From DASUFP01 sp036274495 (GTDB lineage Bacteria; Bacteroidota; Bacteroidia; AKYH767-A; OLB10), in NCBI GenBank assembly GCA_036274495.1, contig DASUFP010000080.1:32277-96276 (forward strand): DNA of 64,000 nucleotides, in the 5' to 3' direction. The notes under the pieces were generated by a model. It was not told the origin of the DNA. It worked only from the letters and a program-made list of their open reading frames with translations, and did not search any database. Shown piece after piece: positions 17,305 to 26,264 of this stretch; within the stretch, counting starts at the first letter, position 1; the number at the start of each line of letters is the position of its first letter. The position numbers and the translations under genes are program-made.

Positions 17305-18270
17305 ATGAGCAACGCAATTCTTGTTTTAGGAGCAGGAGGTCAAATAGGCACCGACCTGGTGTCGAGACTACGTGAATCACATGGTGCCGATTCGGTTATC
17401 GCAACCGATGTGCGTGAACCCAGTGCCGAATTGGCGGGGACAGGCCCTTATTATCAGACCGATGTGCTGGATTTTAATGCCATTGCCCGGTTAATTGATA
17501 TGCACAAGGTTAAGGAAGTGTATCTGCTGGCTGCATTATTATCGGCCACTGCTGAACAAAATCCAAAACTTGCTTGGAAGTTAAATATGGAGGGGTTGTT
17601 TAATGTGCTGGATATAGTAAAGGAGCGTTCGGGAATAAAAGTTTTCTGGCCCAGTTCCATCGCCGTTTTCGGCCCTACCACTCCACGTGTCGCCACTCCT
17701 CAGCATACTACCATGGAACCGACAACGGTTTATGGAGTAAGTAAGCAGGCCGGAGAGAGATGGTGCGAATATTATTTTCAGAAATATCAGGTTGATGTCC
17801 GCAGTTTACGGTATCCGGGTCTCATCAGCTATAAAACACCTCCCGGTGGAGGCACAACGGATTATGCCGTCGATATTTTTCATCAGGCACTCAAGACCGG
17901 CAAATACAATTGTTTTCTTTCGGAACACACAATGTTGCCGATGATGTATATGCCCGATGCGTTAGATGCTACGCTTTCGCTGATGGGTGCCGATGCATCT
18001 AAAATTAAAATACGGTCATCCTATAATGTTGCAGCCATGAGTTTTACACCTGAACAGATAGCTGCAGAAATCCGTAAACAGATTCCCTCATTTGAGATAC
18101 ATTACCAGCCCGATTTTCGTCAGAAGATTGCTGATAGCTGGCCGGGTTCAATCGACGATAGTGCTGCCCGCCGTGACTGGGGGTGGAAAGAAAAATTTGA
18201 CCTGAGGGCAATGACCTCAGAAATGTTACATCATATCCGCCTGCAGCAATCGGCTGCAGCGGCAAATTAA
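17305..18270 (+). CDS. L-threonine 3-dehydrogenase-type SDR
   Basis: This 321-residue extended short-chain dehydrogenase has the NAD motif [11 protein letters not shown] at 7-17, a WPSSIAVFG serine segment and the catalytic Tyr-x3-Lys in [10 protein letters not shown]. The [10 protein letters not shown] and [23 protein letters not shown] segments are characteristic of the SDR-type threonine dehydrogenases found in Bacteroidota, which oxidise L-threonine to 2-amino-3-ketobutyrate. Sugar epimerases are the main alternative, but the GGGTTDYA segment argues for threonine dehydrogenase. It lies between a glycosyltransferase and cysS on the same strand. No 2-amino-3-ketobutyrate CoA ligase gene is seen in the window. 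Confidence 0.85.
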   Translation: MSNAILVLGAGGQIGTDLVSRLRESHGADSVIATDVREPSAELAGTGPYYQTDVLDFNAIARLIDMHKVKEVYLLAALLSATAEQNPKLAWKLNMEGLFNVLDIVKERSGIKVFWPSSIAVFGPTTPRVATPQHTTMEPTTVYGVSKQAGERWCEYYFQKYQVDVRSLRYPGLISYKTPPGGGTTDYAVDIFHQALKTGKYNCFLSEHTMLPMMYMPDALDATLSLMGADASKIKIRSSYNVAAMSFTPEQIAAEIRKQIPSFEIHYQPDFRQKIADSWPGSIDDSAARRDWGWKEKFDLRAMTSEMLHHIRLQQSAAAAN

Positions 18271-18292
18271 GCAGGCAACCGACCGGCACATT

Positions 18293-19762
18293 ATGGAGAA
18301 CAAATTATTTATCACCAATTCATTTACCCGAGAAAAAGAACTTTTCGAGCCATTGCATTTTCCTTTTGTAGGCATGTACGTTTGCGGACCGACAGTTTCG
18401 GGCGAGTCGCATCTGGGTCATGCAAGGCCTTACGTTACTTTTGATTTAGTATACCGCTACCTGAAGCATTTAGGTTATAAAGTTCGTTATGTCCGCAACA
18501 TTACCGATGCCGGCCATTTCGAAGAAGAGGGTCGCGAGAGTGAAGACAAGGTGGCTGAAAAAGCAAAGCTTGAGCGGCTGGAGCCAATGGAGCTGGTGCA
18601 GAAATACACCAATATTTATCACGACATGATGGATATGCTCAATTGCGAACGCCCTTCCATTGAGCCAACAGCCACCGGACATATAGTCGAACAAATTGAT
18701 ATGATTCAGACAATTATTTCCAAAGGGCAGGCTTATGAGGTAAATGGATCGGTTTATTTTGATGTGAGTAAATACGCGCGTGAAAATGACTATGGAAAAT
18801 TAAGCGGCAGGGTGCTGGAAGATATGATTGCCGGTAGCCGTGAACTCGAAGGGCAGGGAGAGAAACGAAACCCTGCCGATTTTGCCTTGTGGAAAAAAGC
18901 TGCTCCGGAACATATCATGCAATGGAACAGCCCATGGGGAAAAGGTTTCCCCGGATGGCACATTGAGTGTTCGGCAATGGCAAGTAAGTACCTGGGTTCG
19001 CCTTTCGACATACATGGTGGCGGAATGGATCTCCTTTTCCCTCATCACGAAAGTGAAATTGCGCAAACAAAAACTGCAACAGGCCACGCCCCTGCAAAAT
19101 ACTGGATGCACAATAATATGATTACGATTAACGGACGTAAAATGGGAAAGTCGTACAACAACACCATTACGTTACGTGAAATGTTTTTGGGTGGAAGTAA
19201 AGTACTCGACCGGAAGTATCACCCAATGACGGTTCGATTTTTTATTTTGCAAACACATTACCGCAGTACATTGGATTTTTCCAATGAGGCGTTGCAAGCC
19301 GCTGAGAAAGGATTGCAACGGCTGATGAACGCATTTGCGGCTATTGATAAAATAATTCCCGCCGATGTATCATCACAAAGTATTGAAACTATTGCCGCTG
19401 CCTGCCGCGACGCAATGAACGACGATTTGAATACCGCTATTGTTGTGGCGCAGTTATTTGAAGCAGCCCGTATTGTGAATTCAGCCGCTGCCGGATCAGC
19501 TACCTTAACAGCGGAAGATATTAAGCTCGTTAAAAAACTTTTTGAAGAGTATTGCTTTGATATACTGGGTTTGAAAATGATGGAGGAGGAAAACAGCAGC
19601 TCTGAGGATGCTGAGGGAATGATGCAGTTGATACTGGATTTACGTGCAGGCGCAAAGGCTAACAAGGATTTTGGAACTGCAGACAAAATCAGAGATGCCT
19701 TAACCAAATTGGGTATATCCGTAAAAGATGGAAAAGAGGGTTCAACCTGGAATAAAACATAA
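18293..19762 (+). CDS. cysS: Cysteinyl-tRNA synthetase
   Basis: This 489-residue class I aminoacyl-tRNA synthetase charges tRNA-Cys. It has the HIGH-equivalent [10 protein letters not shown] near residue 40 after the zinc-binding cysteine in VCGPTV. The second zinc ligand set is in GWHIECSAM with downstream [13 protein letters not shown], and the KMSKS-equivalent [10 protein letters not shown] lies near residue 285. The DALR-type helical domain and C-terminus are complete. The gene lies 22 bp after the TDH-type gene and 4 bp before a lipoprotein peptidase gene. All catalytic motifs are intact. Confidence 0.97.
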   Translation: MENKLFITNSFTREKELFEPLHFPFVGMYVCGPTVSGESHLGHARPYVTFDLVYRYLKHLGYKVRYVRNITDAGHFEEEGRESEDKVAEKAKLERLEPMELVQKYTNIYHDMMDMLNCERPSIEPTATGHIVEQIDMIQTIISKGQAYEVNGSVYFDVSKYARENDYGKLSGRVLEDMIAGSRELEGQGEKRNPADFALWKKAAPEHIMQWNSPWGKGFPGWHIECSAMASKYLGSPFDIHGGGMDLLFPHHESEIAQTKTATGHAPAKYWMHNNMITINGRKMGKSYNNTITLREMFLGGSKVLDRKYHPMTVRFFILQTHYRSTLDFSNEALQAAEKGLQRLMNAFAAIDKIIPADVSSQSIETIAAACRDAMNDDLNTAIVVAQLFEAARIVNSAAAGSATLTAEDIKLVKKLFEEYCFDILGLKMMEEENSSSEDAEGMMQLILDLRAGAKANKDFGTADKIRDALTKLGISVKDGKEGSTWNKT

Positions 19763-19766
19763 TTAA

Positions 19767-20804
19767 ATGAAACAACTGACTTTTCCCGGGGAACTCAAAT
19801 CTGTATTGGTGGGGTTTTTGATACTTTTTTTTACTGCATGTAATTCAGATAAAACCGGTAAGGAGTCTGCTGTTACAAGTGAACCGAAACCGGAACAGGT
19901 AAAACCACTTGCGGCAACTCCCGAAGTGAATGGCGACTCGGCTTATGCATTTGTAAAAAAGCAGGTCGACTTTGGTCCGCGGGTGCCCGGCTCCAAAGCG
20001 CATGCGGCATGTGGGGAATGGCTCCGGCAAAAGCTGGATAGCTATATCCCCGGTACAATAATTCAAACAGGAACCGCTACCACTTTCGACAAACGCAAAT
20101 TCACCATTCAAAATATAATCGCTTCATATAATCCTCAAATCAAAAAGCGCATTCTGCTTTGCGGTCATTGGGATACCCGACCTTTTGCCGACAGAGATAC
20201 CGGACCTAATAAAAACAAACCCCTCGATGGTGCTAACGATGGTGGCAGCTGTGTGGCAGTGCTGCTTGAAGTTGCCAGAGTGCTCAGCCTTTCGAAGCCT
20301 GACATAGGTGTGGATATTATTTTGTTTGATCTGGAAGATTATGGCCAGCCCGAAGACAGCAATTATCCTGAAATGAATGACTCATGGTGTTTGGGCTCGC
20401 AGTACTGGGCTCGCAATCCGCACAAGGATGGTTATTTCGCGCAATTTGGAATTCTGCTTGACATGGTCGGCGCGAAAGGAGCTGTATTTCCCCGTGAAGG
20501 CACGTCCATGCGCTTTGCCGAGGGCGTAGTTGACAAGGTCTGGTCAACTGCCGAAAAAATGGGTTATGGCAGCTATTTTATAAATGCTACAACCGGAATG
20601 ACCACCGATGACCATCTTTATATTAATCAGCTTGCAAATATCCCTTGCATCGATATTGTACATTATAACACCGTCGCTGCCGATTACTTCCCGCACCATC
20701 ACCGGGTAACAGATAATATGGATCAAATAGACCCGCAGGTTTTAAAAATGACTGGGCAATTATTGATTCAGGTAATCTTTGACGAAGCGCAAAAAAGCAA
20801 TTAA
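19767..20804 (+). CDS. M28 zinc peptidase / glutaminyl-cyclase-like lipoprotein
   Basis: This 345-residue protein has a lipoprotein signal (LILFFTAC, lipobox cysteine at about residue 25). Its catalytic domain resembles bacterial glutaminyl-peptide cyclotransferases of the M28 fold: CGHWDTRPFAD, GANDGGSC, a DLEDYGQPED acidic motif and IDIVHYNT. These give the zinc ligands His/Asp, Asp, Glu and His. Glutaminyl cyclases form N-terminal pyroglutamate; M28 aminopeptidases trim N-termini. In Bacteroidota many exported proteins begin with Gln after signal cleavage, and several here do (for example in the SAQ and NAQ ends), so cyclase activity is plausible. It follows cysS after 4 bp. Its stop overlaps that of the convergent PPK2 gene. 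Confidence 0.85.
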   Translation: MKQLTFPGELKSVLVGFLILFFTACNSDKTGKESAVTSEPKPEQVKPLAATPEVNGDSAYAFVKKQVDFGPRVPGSKAHAACGEWLRQKLDSYIPGTIIQTGTATTFDKRKFTIQNIIASYNPQIKKRILLCGHWDTRPFADRDTGPNKNKPLDGANDGGSCVAVLLEVARVLSLSKPDIGVDIILFDLEDYGQPEDSNYPEMNDSWCLGSQYWARNPHKDGYFAQFGILLDMVGAKGAVFPREGTSMRFAEGVVDKVWSTAEKMGYGSYFINATTGMTTDDHLYINQLANIPCIDIVHYNTVAADYFPHHHRVTDNMDQIDPQVLKMTGQLLIQVIFDEAQKSN

Positions 20805-21556
20805 CTTTTTTGCGGTTTCATTGAAGTGACCAAAGGCGGATACTGCGGATTCATTTTTTCAAGAGCTTTTAATACTTCACTCCCAACCAGGTACTCTTTA
20901 TACCAGTTTTTGTCAGAAGGCACAATTGTCCACGGTATCTTATTGCATTTGTCAAAGAGCGATTCGTATATACTCATGAACTCGTTCCACTTTTTTGAAT
21001 ATTCCCAGTCTGCATCTTTGTGTTTCCAGTATTTTTTGGGATTAGACATACGCTCCTTCAGTCTTTCCATCTGCTCATCAGGAGATACATGTAAATAAAA
21101 TTTGAGCACTTTGGTATTGTTGTTCTCCAGCAGTTCTTCAAAATTATTGATATCGCCGTATCGTTTCCTGATTACCTTTTCGGAATACAATCCCAGAATA
21201 GAGGGCATGAGTATATCTTCATAATGTGACCGGTTGAAAATATGTATCATGCCCTGCGGAGGTGTTTGCTGATGTACGCGCCATAGGAAATCGTGCCGGT
21301 ATTCCTGTTCAGTAGGCTTTTTAAATGCAATCACCTGTACGCCCATGGGGTTAACAGCTGAAAAAACTCCTTTAATTGCGCCGTCCTTACCTGATGCATC
21401 CATGCCTTGTAAAATTACAAGCAGGCTTTGTTTTGCTTCAGCATAAAGTATTTGTTGAAGGTCACCTATTTTTTTGCAAATACTTTCGGTTTCTGATCGA
21501 ATGGTTGCTTCGATGAGTCCTTTGTCGGGTTTGGTTGACAACTCTGATAGTTTCAT
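20801..21556 (-). CDS. Polyphosphate kinase 2 family protein
   Basis: From the ATG at 21556 this is a 251-residue PPK2-family P-loop phosphotransferase. The Walker A motif GMDASGKDG, the VNPMGVQVIAFKKPTEQE segment, HDFLWRVH, FNRSHYEDIL and the lid-module PKKYWKHKDADWEYS are all family hallmarks. PPK2 enzymes move phosphate between polyphosphate and nucleotides. The subclass (ADP-, AMP- or GDP-preferring) cannot be told by eye. An in-frame ATG at 21625 would add 23 residues unlike the family N-terminus, so the shorter start is preferred. The gene converges on, and overlaps by 4 bp, the M28 gene. Confidence 0.9.
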   Translation of the reverse strand: MKLSELSTKPDKGLIEATIRSETESICKKIGDLQQILYAEAKQSLLVILQGMDASGKDGAIKGVFSAVNPMGVQVIAFKKPTEQEYRHDFLWRVHQQTPPQGMIHIFNRSHYEDILMPSILGLYSEKVIRKRYGDINNFEELLENNNTKVLKFYLHVSPDEQMERLKERMSNPKKYWKHKDADWEYSKKWNEFMSIYESLFDKCNKIPWTIVPSDKNWYKEYLVGSEVLKALEKMNPQYPPLVTSMKPQKS

Positions 21557-21693
21557 CTGAAAACGGTTATAAAAAGGTGATTGGTTAAAGTTATAAAAAA
21601 TAAACCGGATTCGTTCAGGCGACATCCGGATTAACTTTACCGAAGTAAAAGTACCTTTTCTTCTACGGAAGTGTAATGAAAAACGAATTTTGA

Positions 21694-22275
21694 CTAAATA
21701 TCGGTTACTCCTCCCGAAATAATAAACTTCATCATTTCGGTTCCTGAAACATTTAATTCACTGATGTTTTGTGATTCAACAATAAGCAGCTGTCCGTTAA
21801 AGCCATATGAAAACGGAAGGTATACAGCTACTTTACCCGGACTGATACCGAGTCGTGACAAATCGTTTTCGGTAACAAATCCGATCCGCTGGATGGAGGG
21901 TTCGCGGCTGATGGTGACCAGAACAGGTTGAGTGAATCGTTTTTTTTCACCGACAAAGGCTTCAATTAAATCTTTAACCGATGTATAAATGATTTTGAGT
22001 CCCGGTGTTTTCTCCATCACCTTTGCAATCATGCTGAAAAACGGATTTGCAACAAGTGTTGAAGCAAAATAACCGAGTACGGTAACAAACGTTAAAAGAA
22101 TAAGAATCCCAAGTCCCGGAATTTCGAAGTGACCAACACCCGGAATGTCGGCAGGTATTGCAAGCGGCAATAAATTATCGATCCAGACAATTGCCTGAAT
22201 AATTACAACAAATGTCACTGTAATCGGAACGGTAATCAGTAATCCCTGTAAGAAGTAGTTGAGTAACTTTTTCAA
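21694..22275 (-). CDS. DUF502 membrane protein
   Basis: This is a DUF502 family protein with two hydrophobic segments near the N-terminus (around GLLITVPITVTFVVIIQAIVW and GLGILILLTFVTVLGYF) and a cytoplasmic C-terminal domain with PVLVTISREP and KVAVYLPFSYG-type motifs. I choose the TTG at 22275 as start because it gives MKKLLNYFLQG, the usual family beginning. An in-frame ATG at 22320 would add residues unlike the family, and a TACATTTG promoter box lies inside that extension. The length is then 193 residues. Function is unknown. Its downstream neighbour is PPK2 on the same strand, after 137 bp. Confidence 0.8.
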   Translation of the reverse strand: MKKLLNYFLQGLLITVPITVTFVVIIQAIVWIDNLLPLAIPADIPGVGHFEIPGLGILILLTFVTVLGYFASTLVANPFFSMIAKVMEKTPGLKIIYTSVKDLIEAFVGEKKRFTQPVLVTISREPSIQRIGFVTENDLSRLGISPGKVAVYLPFSYGFNGQLLIVESQNISELNVSGTEMMKFIISGGVTDI

Positions 22276-22304
22276 AGCAGTTAGTTTAGTTGTGCAAGGT
22301 TCAA

Positions 22305-22312
22305 CAAATGTA
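22305..22312 (-). promoter_or_regulatory. -7 element of the DUF502 gene
   Basis: Minus-strand TACATTTG is a perfect TAnnTTTG match. It lies within the longer ATG-started reading and 30 bp upstream of the TTG start at 22275, so it supports the TTG start. No clear -33 element is seen. Confidence 0.45.
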
Positions 22313-22506
22313 TACAACATTCTCTATTCCCGTTATCTTTCGCGGATCCCTTATGAATAAATCCCGGTTGCCAGAGGTTATGATCGGGCGGCTGTTGTAT
22401 CGCTTCTTAATCGGTGTTTTTAAAATCAACCGCAATCTCCGGCATTACTTTAACCAGTTTGTTGTATAAAAAACAAATTAGTGAAAATCAATACATTAAC
22501 TTATGT

Positions 22507-22535
22507 TTTGGGGTGCCGATAATTTATTACCTTTA
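22507..22535 (+). promoter_or_regulatory. Promoter of the T9SS-exported protein gene
   Basis: TTTG at 22507-22510, a 17 bp spacer, then TACCTTTA at 22528-22535. Start codon at 22577, giving a leader of about 35 nt. Confidence 0.5.
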
Positions 22536-22576
22536 CTTTATCAGCATTCAAAGAGCTGACTTTTTTCAAATTGCCA

Positions 22577-23443
22577 ATGGAAAATACTGCAAAACTTATC
22601 CGATCGTATCTCAGTTTAACAGGTGCATTATTGGTTGCAGGTCAGGTAAAAGGTCAGGTTGTTTACTATGATTTCAATCCTGACACGGTGCTGGCGGCGC
22701 CAAACTCCTGCAATTTTGTGTACCTCGATCTGGATCTGAACAACGATTCGGTCATGGACTTTCGAGTCAGGGCAAGAAAATGTTATCCCGGAACCACATA
22801 TGGTTGCAACGGTGAGTTTATTGAAATTGCGCCTACTCCCGGAAATCAAATTGTCCCCGGTTATTATGGGTGTCCTACCGGGTTGTCCTATAATCCAAAC
22901 AATCCACAGGCATTAAAATTAACTAACGGAGATACTATTGGAAATGCCTCGCCTTTTTCGAATGATGGCATGCTGAGACAATGGGCAGCCTGTACCTTTC
23001 AATCGTACCTGCTCGATTGCGGAACATGGGCTACAGGGAACATTGCTTCAGTCGGACTAAAGTTTAAGATTGCAGGTCAGTTTCATTACGGTTGGCTGCG
23101 GTTGCAGATGCTTTCAAAAAGTGCATGCAAACTGCTCGATTATGCCTACCAGGATCAGGCAGGCGCACCGGTGTCCGCCGGATCAACCATTGATCTTACT
23201 ACTTCCATTCAGGAGATAATACCTGAGATTACGTTAACCGTAAACGACAAAAACGTTGAACTTGTATCAAAAACATTTTTAAACAGTGCAGATGTAACAG
23301 TGGTGGATTTACTGGGAGCTGTGGTATGGAAGTCGACCTGGAACGGGAGCAACATGCACTTCAGTTTGAAGACTCAGGGGATGTACGTGGTACAAATCAA
23401 CGGTAATCAGGTTCGGTACAAAAAGAAATTTTTCATTTACTGA
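22577..23443 (+). CDS. T9SS-exported protein of unknown function
   Basis: This protein of about 288 residues has a signal peptide (MENTAKLIRSYLSLTGALLVAGQVKGQ) and a T9SS type A-like sorting domain at the C-terminus (from about residue 215: ITLTVNDKNVELVSK, ADVTVVDLLGAVVW, GMYVVQINGNQVRYKKKFFIY). I read the start as the ATG at 22577; a TTG 6 bp upstream is also in frame. The middle contains VYLDLDLNNDSVMDFRVRA, which looks like a calcium-binding Asp-rich loop seen in secreted cargo. I do not recognise a catalytic domain. Eight cysteines in the mature part suggest disulfides. It is a stand-alone gene 14 bp before the 70-residue ORF on the same strand. Confidence 0.75.
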   Translation: MENTAKLIRSYLSLTGALLVAGQVKGQVVYYDFNPDTVLAAPNSCNFVYLDLDLNNDSVMDFRVRARKCYPGTTYGCNGEFIEIAPTPGNQIVPGYYGCPTGLSYNPNNPQALKLTNGDTIGNASPFSNDGMLRQWAACTFQSYLLDCGTWATGNIASVGLKFKIAGQFHYGWLRLQMLSKSACKLLDYAYQDQAGAPVSAGSTIDLTTSIQEIIPEITLTVNDKNVELVSKTFLNSADVTVVDLLGAVVWKSTWNGSNMHFSLKTQGMYVVQINGNQVRYKKKFFIY

Positions 23444-23457
23444 AATTTCAAAATGTA

Positions 23458-23670
23458 ATGGTTAAAAATAAGGACTGGCCGGTAGCAGGAGAGCAGGTTA
23501 TTACAGAGCGGGGATCCTTGGACACGCTGGCTCATGGTGCAAAAGGAATTCTGATATGGAAAAAAATCAGGATGGAATCGGATTATTGGAAGCACCGGTA
23601 CAAAAAACTTTTTAATAGTGAATTGCCTGAAAAAGCCAAAGTGAACACTTTCAATTTTCCGGATGAATAG
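23458..23670 (+). CDS. Small protein coupled to the AlkP-TPR-sulfotransferase fusion
   Basis: This 70-residue, lysine-rich ORF has no signal peptide or membrane segment. Its stop overlaps the start of the large fusion gene by 8 bp (23663-23670), in another frame, which suggests translational coupling. I do not recognise a family. The second half (WKHRYKKLFNSELPEKAKVNTFNF) looks like a folded helix followed by a tail. There is no ribosome-binding site, as usual here. The main doubt is whether it is a real conserved gene or a chance frame; the overlap geometry and lack of any intervening space argue for a real one. Confidence 0.55.
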   Translation: MVKNKDWPVAGEQVITERGSLDTLAHGAKGILIWKKIRMESDYWKHRYKKLFNSELPEKAKVNTFNFPDE

Positions 23671-26200
23671 AAAAATGCTTCTCGTAGGTTGGGACGCAGC
23701 TGACTGGAAAGTGATTACCCCTTTGTTGGATGCGGGCCTGATGCCTGCATTGAATACCTTAATAGAAAATGGCTGCATGGGTAATATTTCGACCCTTGAC
23801 CCACCGCTTTCACCCTTACTTTGGACATCTATTGCAACCGGCAAGCGTGCCTATGATCATGGAATTCTCAATTTTACCGAACCTGACTTTGAAAATAATT
23901 ACATAAAGCCGGTTCAGGGATCTTCCAGAAAAACAAAAGCGTTCTGGAATATTTTGTCCGAACAGGGATTTAAAACACACGTTGTTGGTTGGTGGCCGAG
24001 TCACCCGGCCGAACAGATAAACGGAATTTGTGTAAGTAATTTGTTCCAGAAGTCATTCACCGACAACAATGGAACACTTAACCTTACAAATGGTTGTATT
24101 TATCCTAAGGAATATGAATCGCTATTCAGCGAATTGGTAGTAGAGCCATGGGAAATTACAGCTCAGATGATTGAGCCGTTTATTCCGGACCTTAAAAATG
24201 TTCCGAAGGACAATAATGCCCTGTTTTCGCTGGCAGGAATTCTTGCGGATGCCTCCTCTGTTCATGCGGCGGCAACATACATCCTCGAAAATCACGAGTG
24301 GGATTGTGTGGCTGTGTACTACGATGCCATTGATCATTTTAGTCACCGGTTCATGCATTACCATCCGCCAAAATCGGAACATGTAACCGAAGCAGAATTT
24401 AATCTTTATAAGAATGTTTTAACTGTCGGATATATTTTTCATGATATGATGCTTGGTCGTTTACTGGAACTGGCAGGCGATGATGTAACCGTTATGATAG
24501 TAAGTGACCATGGATTTCATACTGAAAAACAGCTTCCGTTCGCCTTACCGAAAGAGCCCGCTGCCCCCGCATTTGAGCACAGGCAACATGGAATAGTAGT
24601 AGTGTCAGGGAATGGGATCAGGAAAGACGATTCGATATTTGGAGCCGGTTTACTGGATATCACACCCACCATTTTGAATTTGTTTGGATTGCCCTGTGGC
24701 AAGGATATGGAGGGAAGGGTATTACAGCAGGCATTTACAACCTACACTCCAATTCCACGCATAGCATCATGGGGGAATAATGTCTATTCTAATTTGGCCG
24801 AAAGTACAACCGATCCCTGGGCAAATCAGATTGCCATGCAGCAACTGATCGACCTTGGATATGTCGAATCACCGGAAGGAGGTACATCAAATTACATAAC
24901 TGTTTGTGTAAATGACTCACAACACTTTCTTGCCAAATCATATATCGATGGCCATAAATATCCTGAGGCCTATGCTATCATCAGGCCGCTCTATCTTAAT
25001 AATAAACGCATCATTCGATTTGGGTTCACCTATATACAGTGTTGCGATTATTTACAATTGTACAAGGAGGCTTATGAAGTAATTGAGGAATTAAAAAAAC
25101 TGGACGAGGCTTCGTTTGTCGATTTTGATCTTATAGAGGGCGATCTTTTAAAAAACCAATATGAAAACCGTAAAGCCATAGAAAAGTTTTCGGCTGTATT
25201 GGAGCGAAACCCTCAAAACAGCTATGCCAGCTTTTGTATTGCTTTGTGTTATTTCAGATTAGGTGATGACCTTGTGGCAATGACTTATTATTTGCGCGCA
25301 CTAGCTGCTGATGACTCAAACCCTGCGTATTACCATGGGCTGGCTCAAAGTTATTTCAATCAGGGGAAGTTTGATGAATGTATTGCCGTTGCTTTACAAG
25401 CGCTCAATCTTTCATTTTCTCTGCCTAAAGTGCATTGGCTGATTGCGGAGTCGTTTTATAATCTTGGTAAGTTGAAAGAAGCTTCCGGATCCTATGAATG
25501 GTATCTTAAAATGGTTCCCGGGAATTTGCGTATCAGAAAAAAACTGGCAGATGTATACCAAAAAATGGAGATCAGTCAAATGAGCGAAGTGCATATGAAT
25601 TTATACAACCAGTCGAAATCAGGGGATTATATAACAGTTGTAAGCGGCCTTCCCAGGTCCGGAACAAGTATGATGATGCAGCTGCTGTGTGCCGGAGGGC
25701 TCGAAGCAGTAACGGATAACCTGCGTAAGGCCGACAACCATAATCCTCATGGTTATTACGAATATGAGCAGGTTAAATCACTGCATAAAGACGCGTCGTG
25801 GGTAAACACGCTGATCGGAAAAGGCCCTGTCAAAATTGTGATTCCCCAGTTATTGTATTTGCCGCCGGGTTATAATTACAAGATCATTTTTATGAACCGT
25901 AATTTAGATGAAATTGTAAATTCACAACAGGAAATGCTCTCAAATGGATTTGCTGTTGCTTCGACACATAAAACAGATCAATTAAAAACAGTCTTTGGTA
26001 ATTTTTTAACAAAATGCAATGCATTCTGTGAGTCGCCCAATATAGAAGTGCTGAACGTACATTACAAAGATTTTGTGTCAGGGAATGAAGCCGTCATTTA
26101 TTCCGAACTGTCGAAAATCAAAAAGTTTCTGAATGCCGATTTGGAAATTGAATCTATGTACAGAGTAATAGATCCGGGATGTTATCATTCAAAAGTGTAA
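23663..26200 (+). CDS. AlkP-type phosphohydrolase-TPR-sulfotransferase fusion
   Basis: This 845-residue protein carries three modules and no signal peptide. Residues 1-355 form an alkaline-phosphatase-superfamily domain of the type I phosphodiesterase kind. Metal ligands are visible as Asp11, Asp221 and His225 (DAIDH), Asp282-His283 (SDHGFH) and His309. The probable nucleophile is in the LSPLLWTSIATG loop (Ser50 or Thr55). Residues about 420-640 are TPR-like helical repeats. Residues 655-830 are a sulfotransferase P-loop domain: GLPRSGTS at 662-669 for PAPS and IIFMNRNLDEIVNSQQEM near 741-758. Both catalytic parts look intact and cytoplasmic. The AlkP domain could cleave a phosphate or sulfate ester, while the other end attaches sulfate. 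A short ORF overlaps its start. The substrate is unknown. Confidence 0.87.
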   Translation: MNRKMLLVGWDAADWKVITPLLDAGLMPALNTLIENGCMGNISTLDPPLSPLLWTSIATGKRAYDHGILNFTEPDFENNYIKPVQGSSRKTKAFWNILSEQGFKTHVVGWWPSHPAEQINGICVSNLFQKSFTDNNGTLNLTNGCIYPKEYESLFSELVVEPWEITAQMIEPFIPDLKNVPKDNNALFSLAGILADASSVHAAATYILENHEWDCVAVYYDAIDHFSHRFMHYHPPKSEHVTEAEFNLYKNVLTVGYIFHDMMLGRLLELAGDDVTVMIVSDHGFHTEKQLPFALPKEPAAPAFEHRQHGIVVVSGNGIRKDDSIFGAGLLDITPTILNLFGLPCGKDMEGRVLQQAFTTYTPIPRIASWGNNVYSNLAESTTDPWANQIAMQQLIDLGYVESPEGGTSNYITVCVNDSQHFLAKSYIDGHKYPEAYAIIRPLYLNNKRIIRFGFTYIQCCDYLQLYKEAYEVIEELKKLDEASFVDFDLIEGDLLKNQYENRKAIEKFSAVLERNPQNSYASFCIALCYFRLGDDLVAMTYYLRALAADDSNPAYYHGLAQSYFNQGKFDECIAVALQALNLSFSLPKVHWLIAESFYNLGKLKEASGSYEWYLKMVPGNLRIRKKLADVYQKMEISQMSEVHMNLYNQSKSGDYITVVSGLPRSGTSMMMQLLCAGGLEAVTDNLRKADNHNPHGYYEYEQVKSLHKDASWVNTLIGKGPVKIVIPQLLYLPPGYNYKIIFMNRNLDEIVNSQQEMLSNGFAVASTHKTDQLKTVFGNFLTKCNAFCESPNIEVLNVHYKDFVSGNEAVIYSELSKIKKFLNADLEIESMYRVIDPGCYHSKV

Positions 26201-26210
26201 TGACTGAGGT

Positions 26211-26230
26211 ACATCAGGATTCCCTGATGT
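26211..26230. terminator. Hairpin between convergent genes
   Basis: Perfect 8 bp inverted repeat ACATCAGG/CCTGATGT with a 4-base loop, lying between the stop codons of the fusion gene and the PurF-like gene. No strong U-tract follows on either side, so termination is likely but not certain. Confidence 0.5.
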
Positions 26231-26264
26231 TTAAATCAGATACAGAAAATTATATCAGATTCAA

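Noticed and set aside
22353..22469. A 38-residue plus-strand ORF with a TATCTTTC box upstream
   Set aside because: It is too short, without recognisable similarity, and sits in the gap between divergent genes. The box has no -33 partner.
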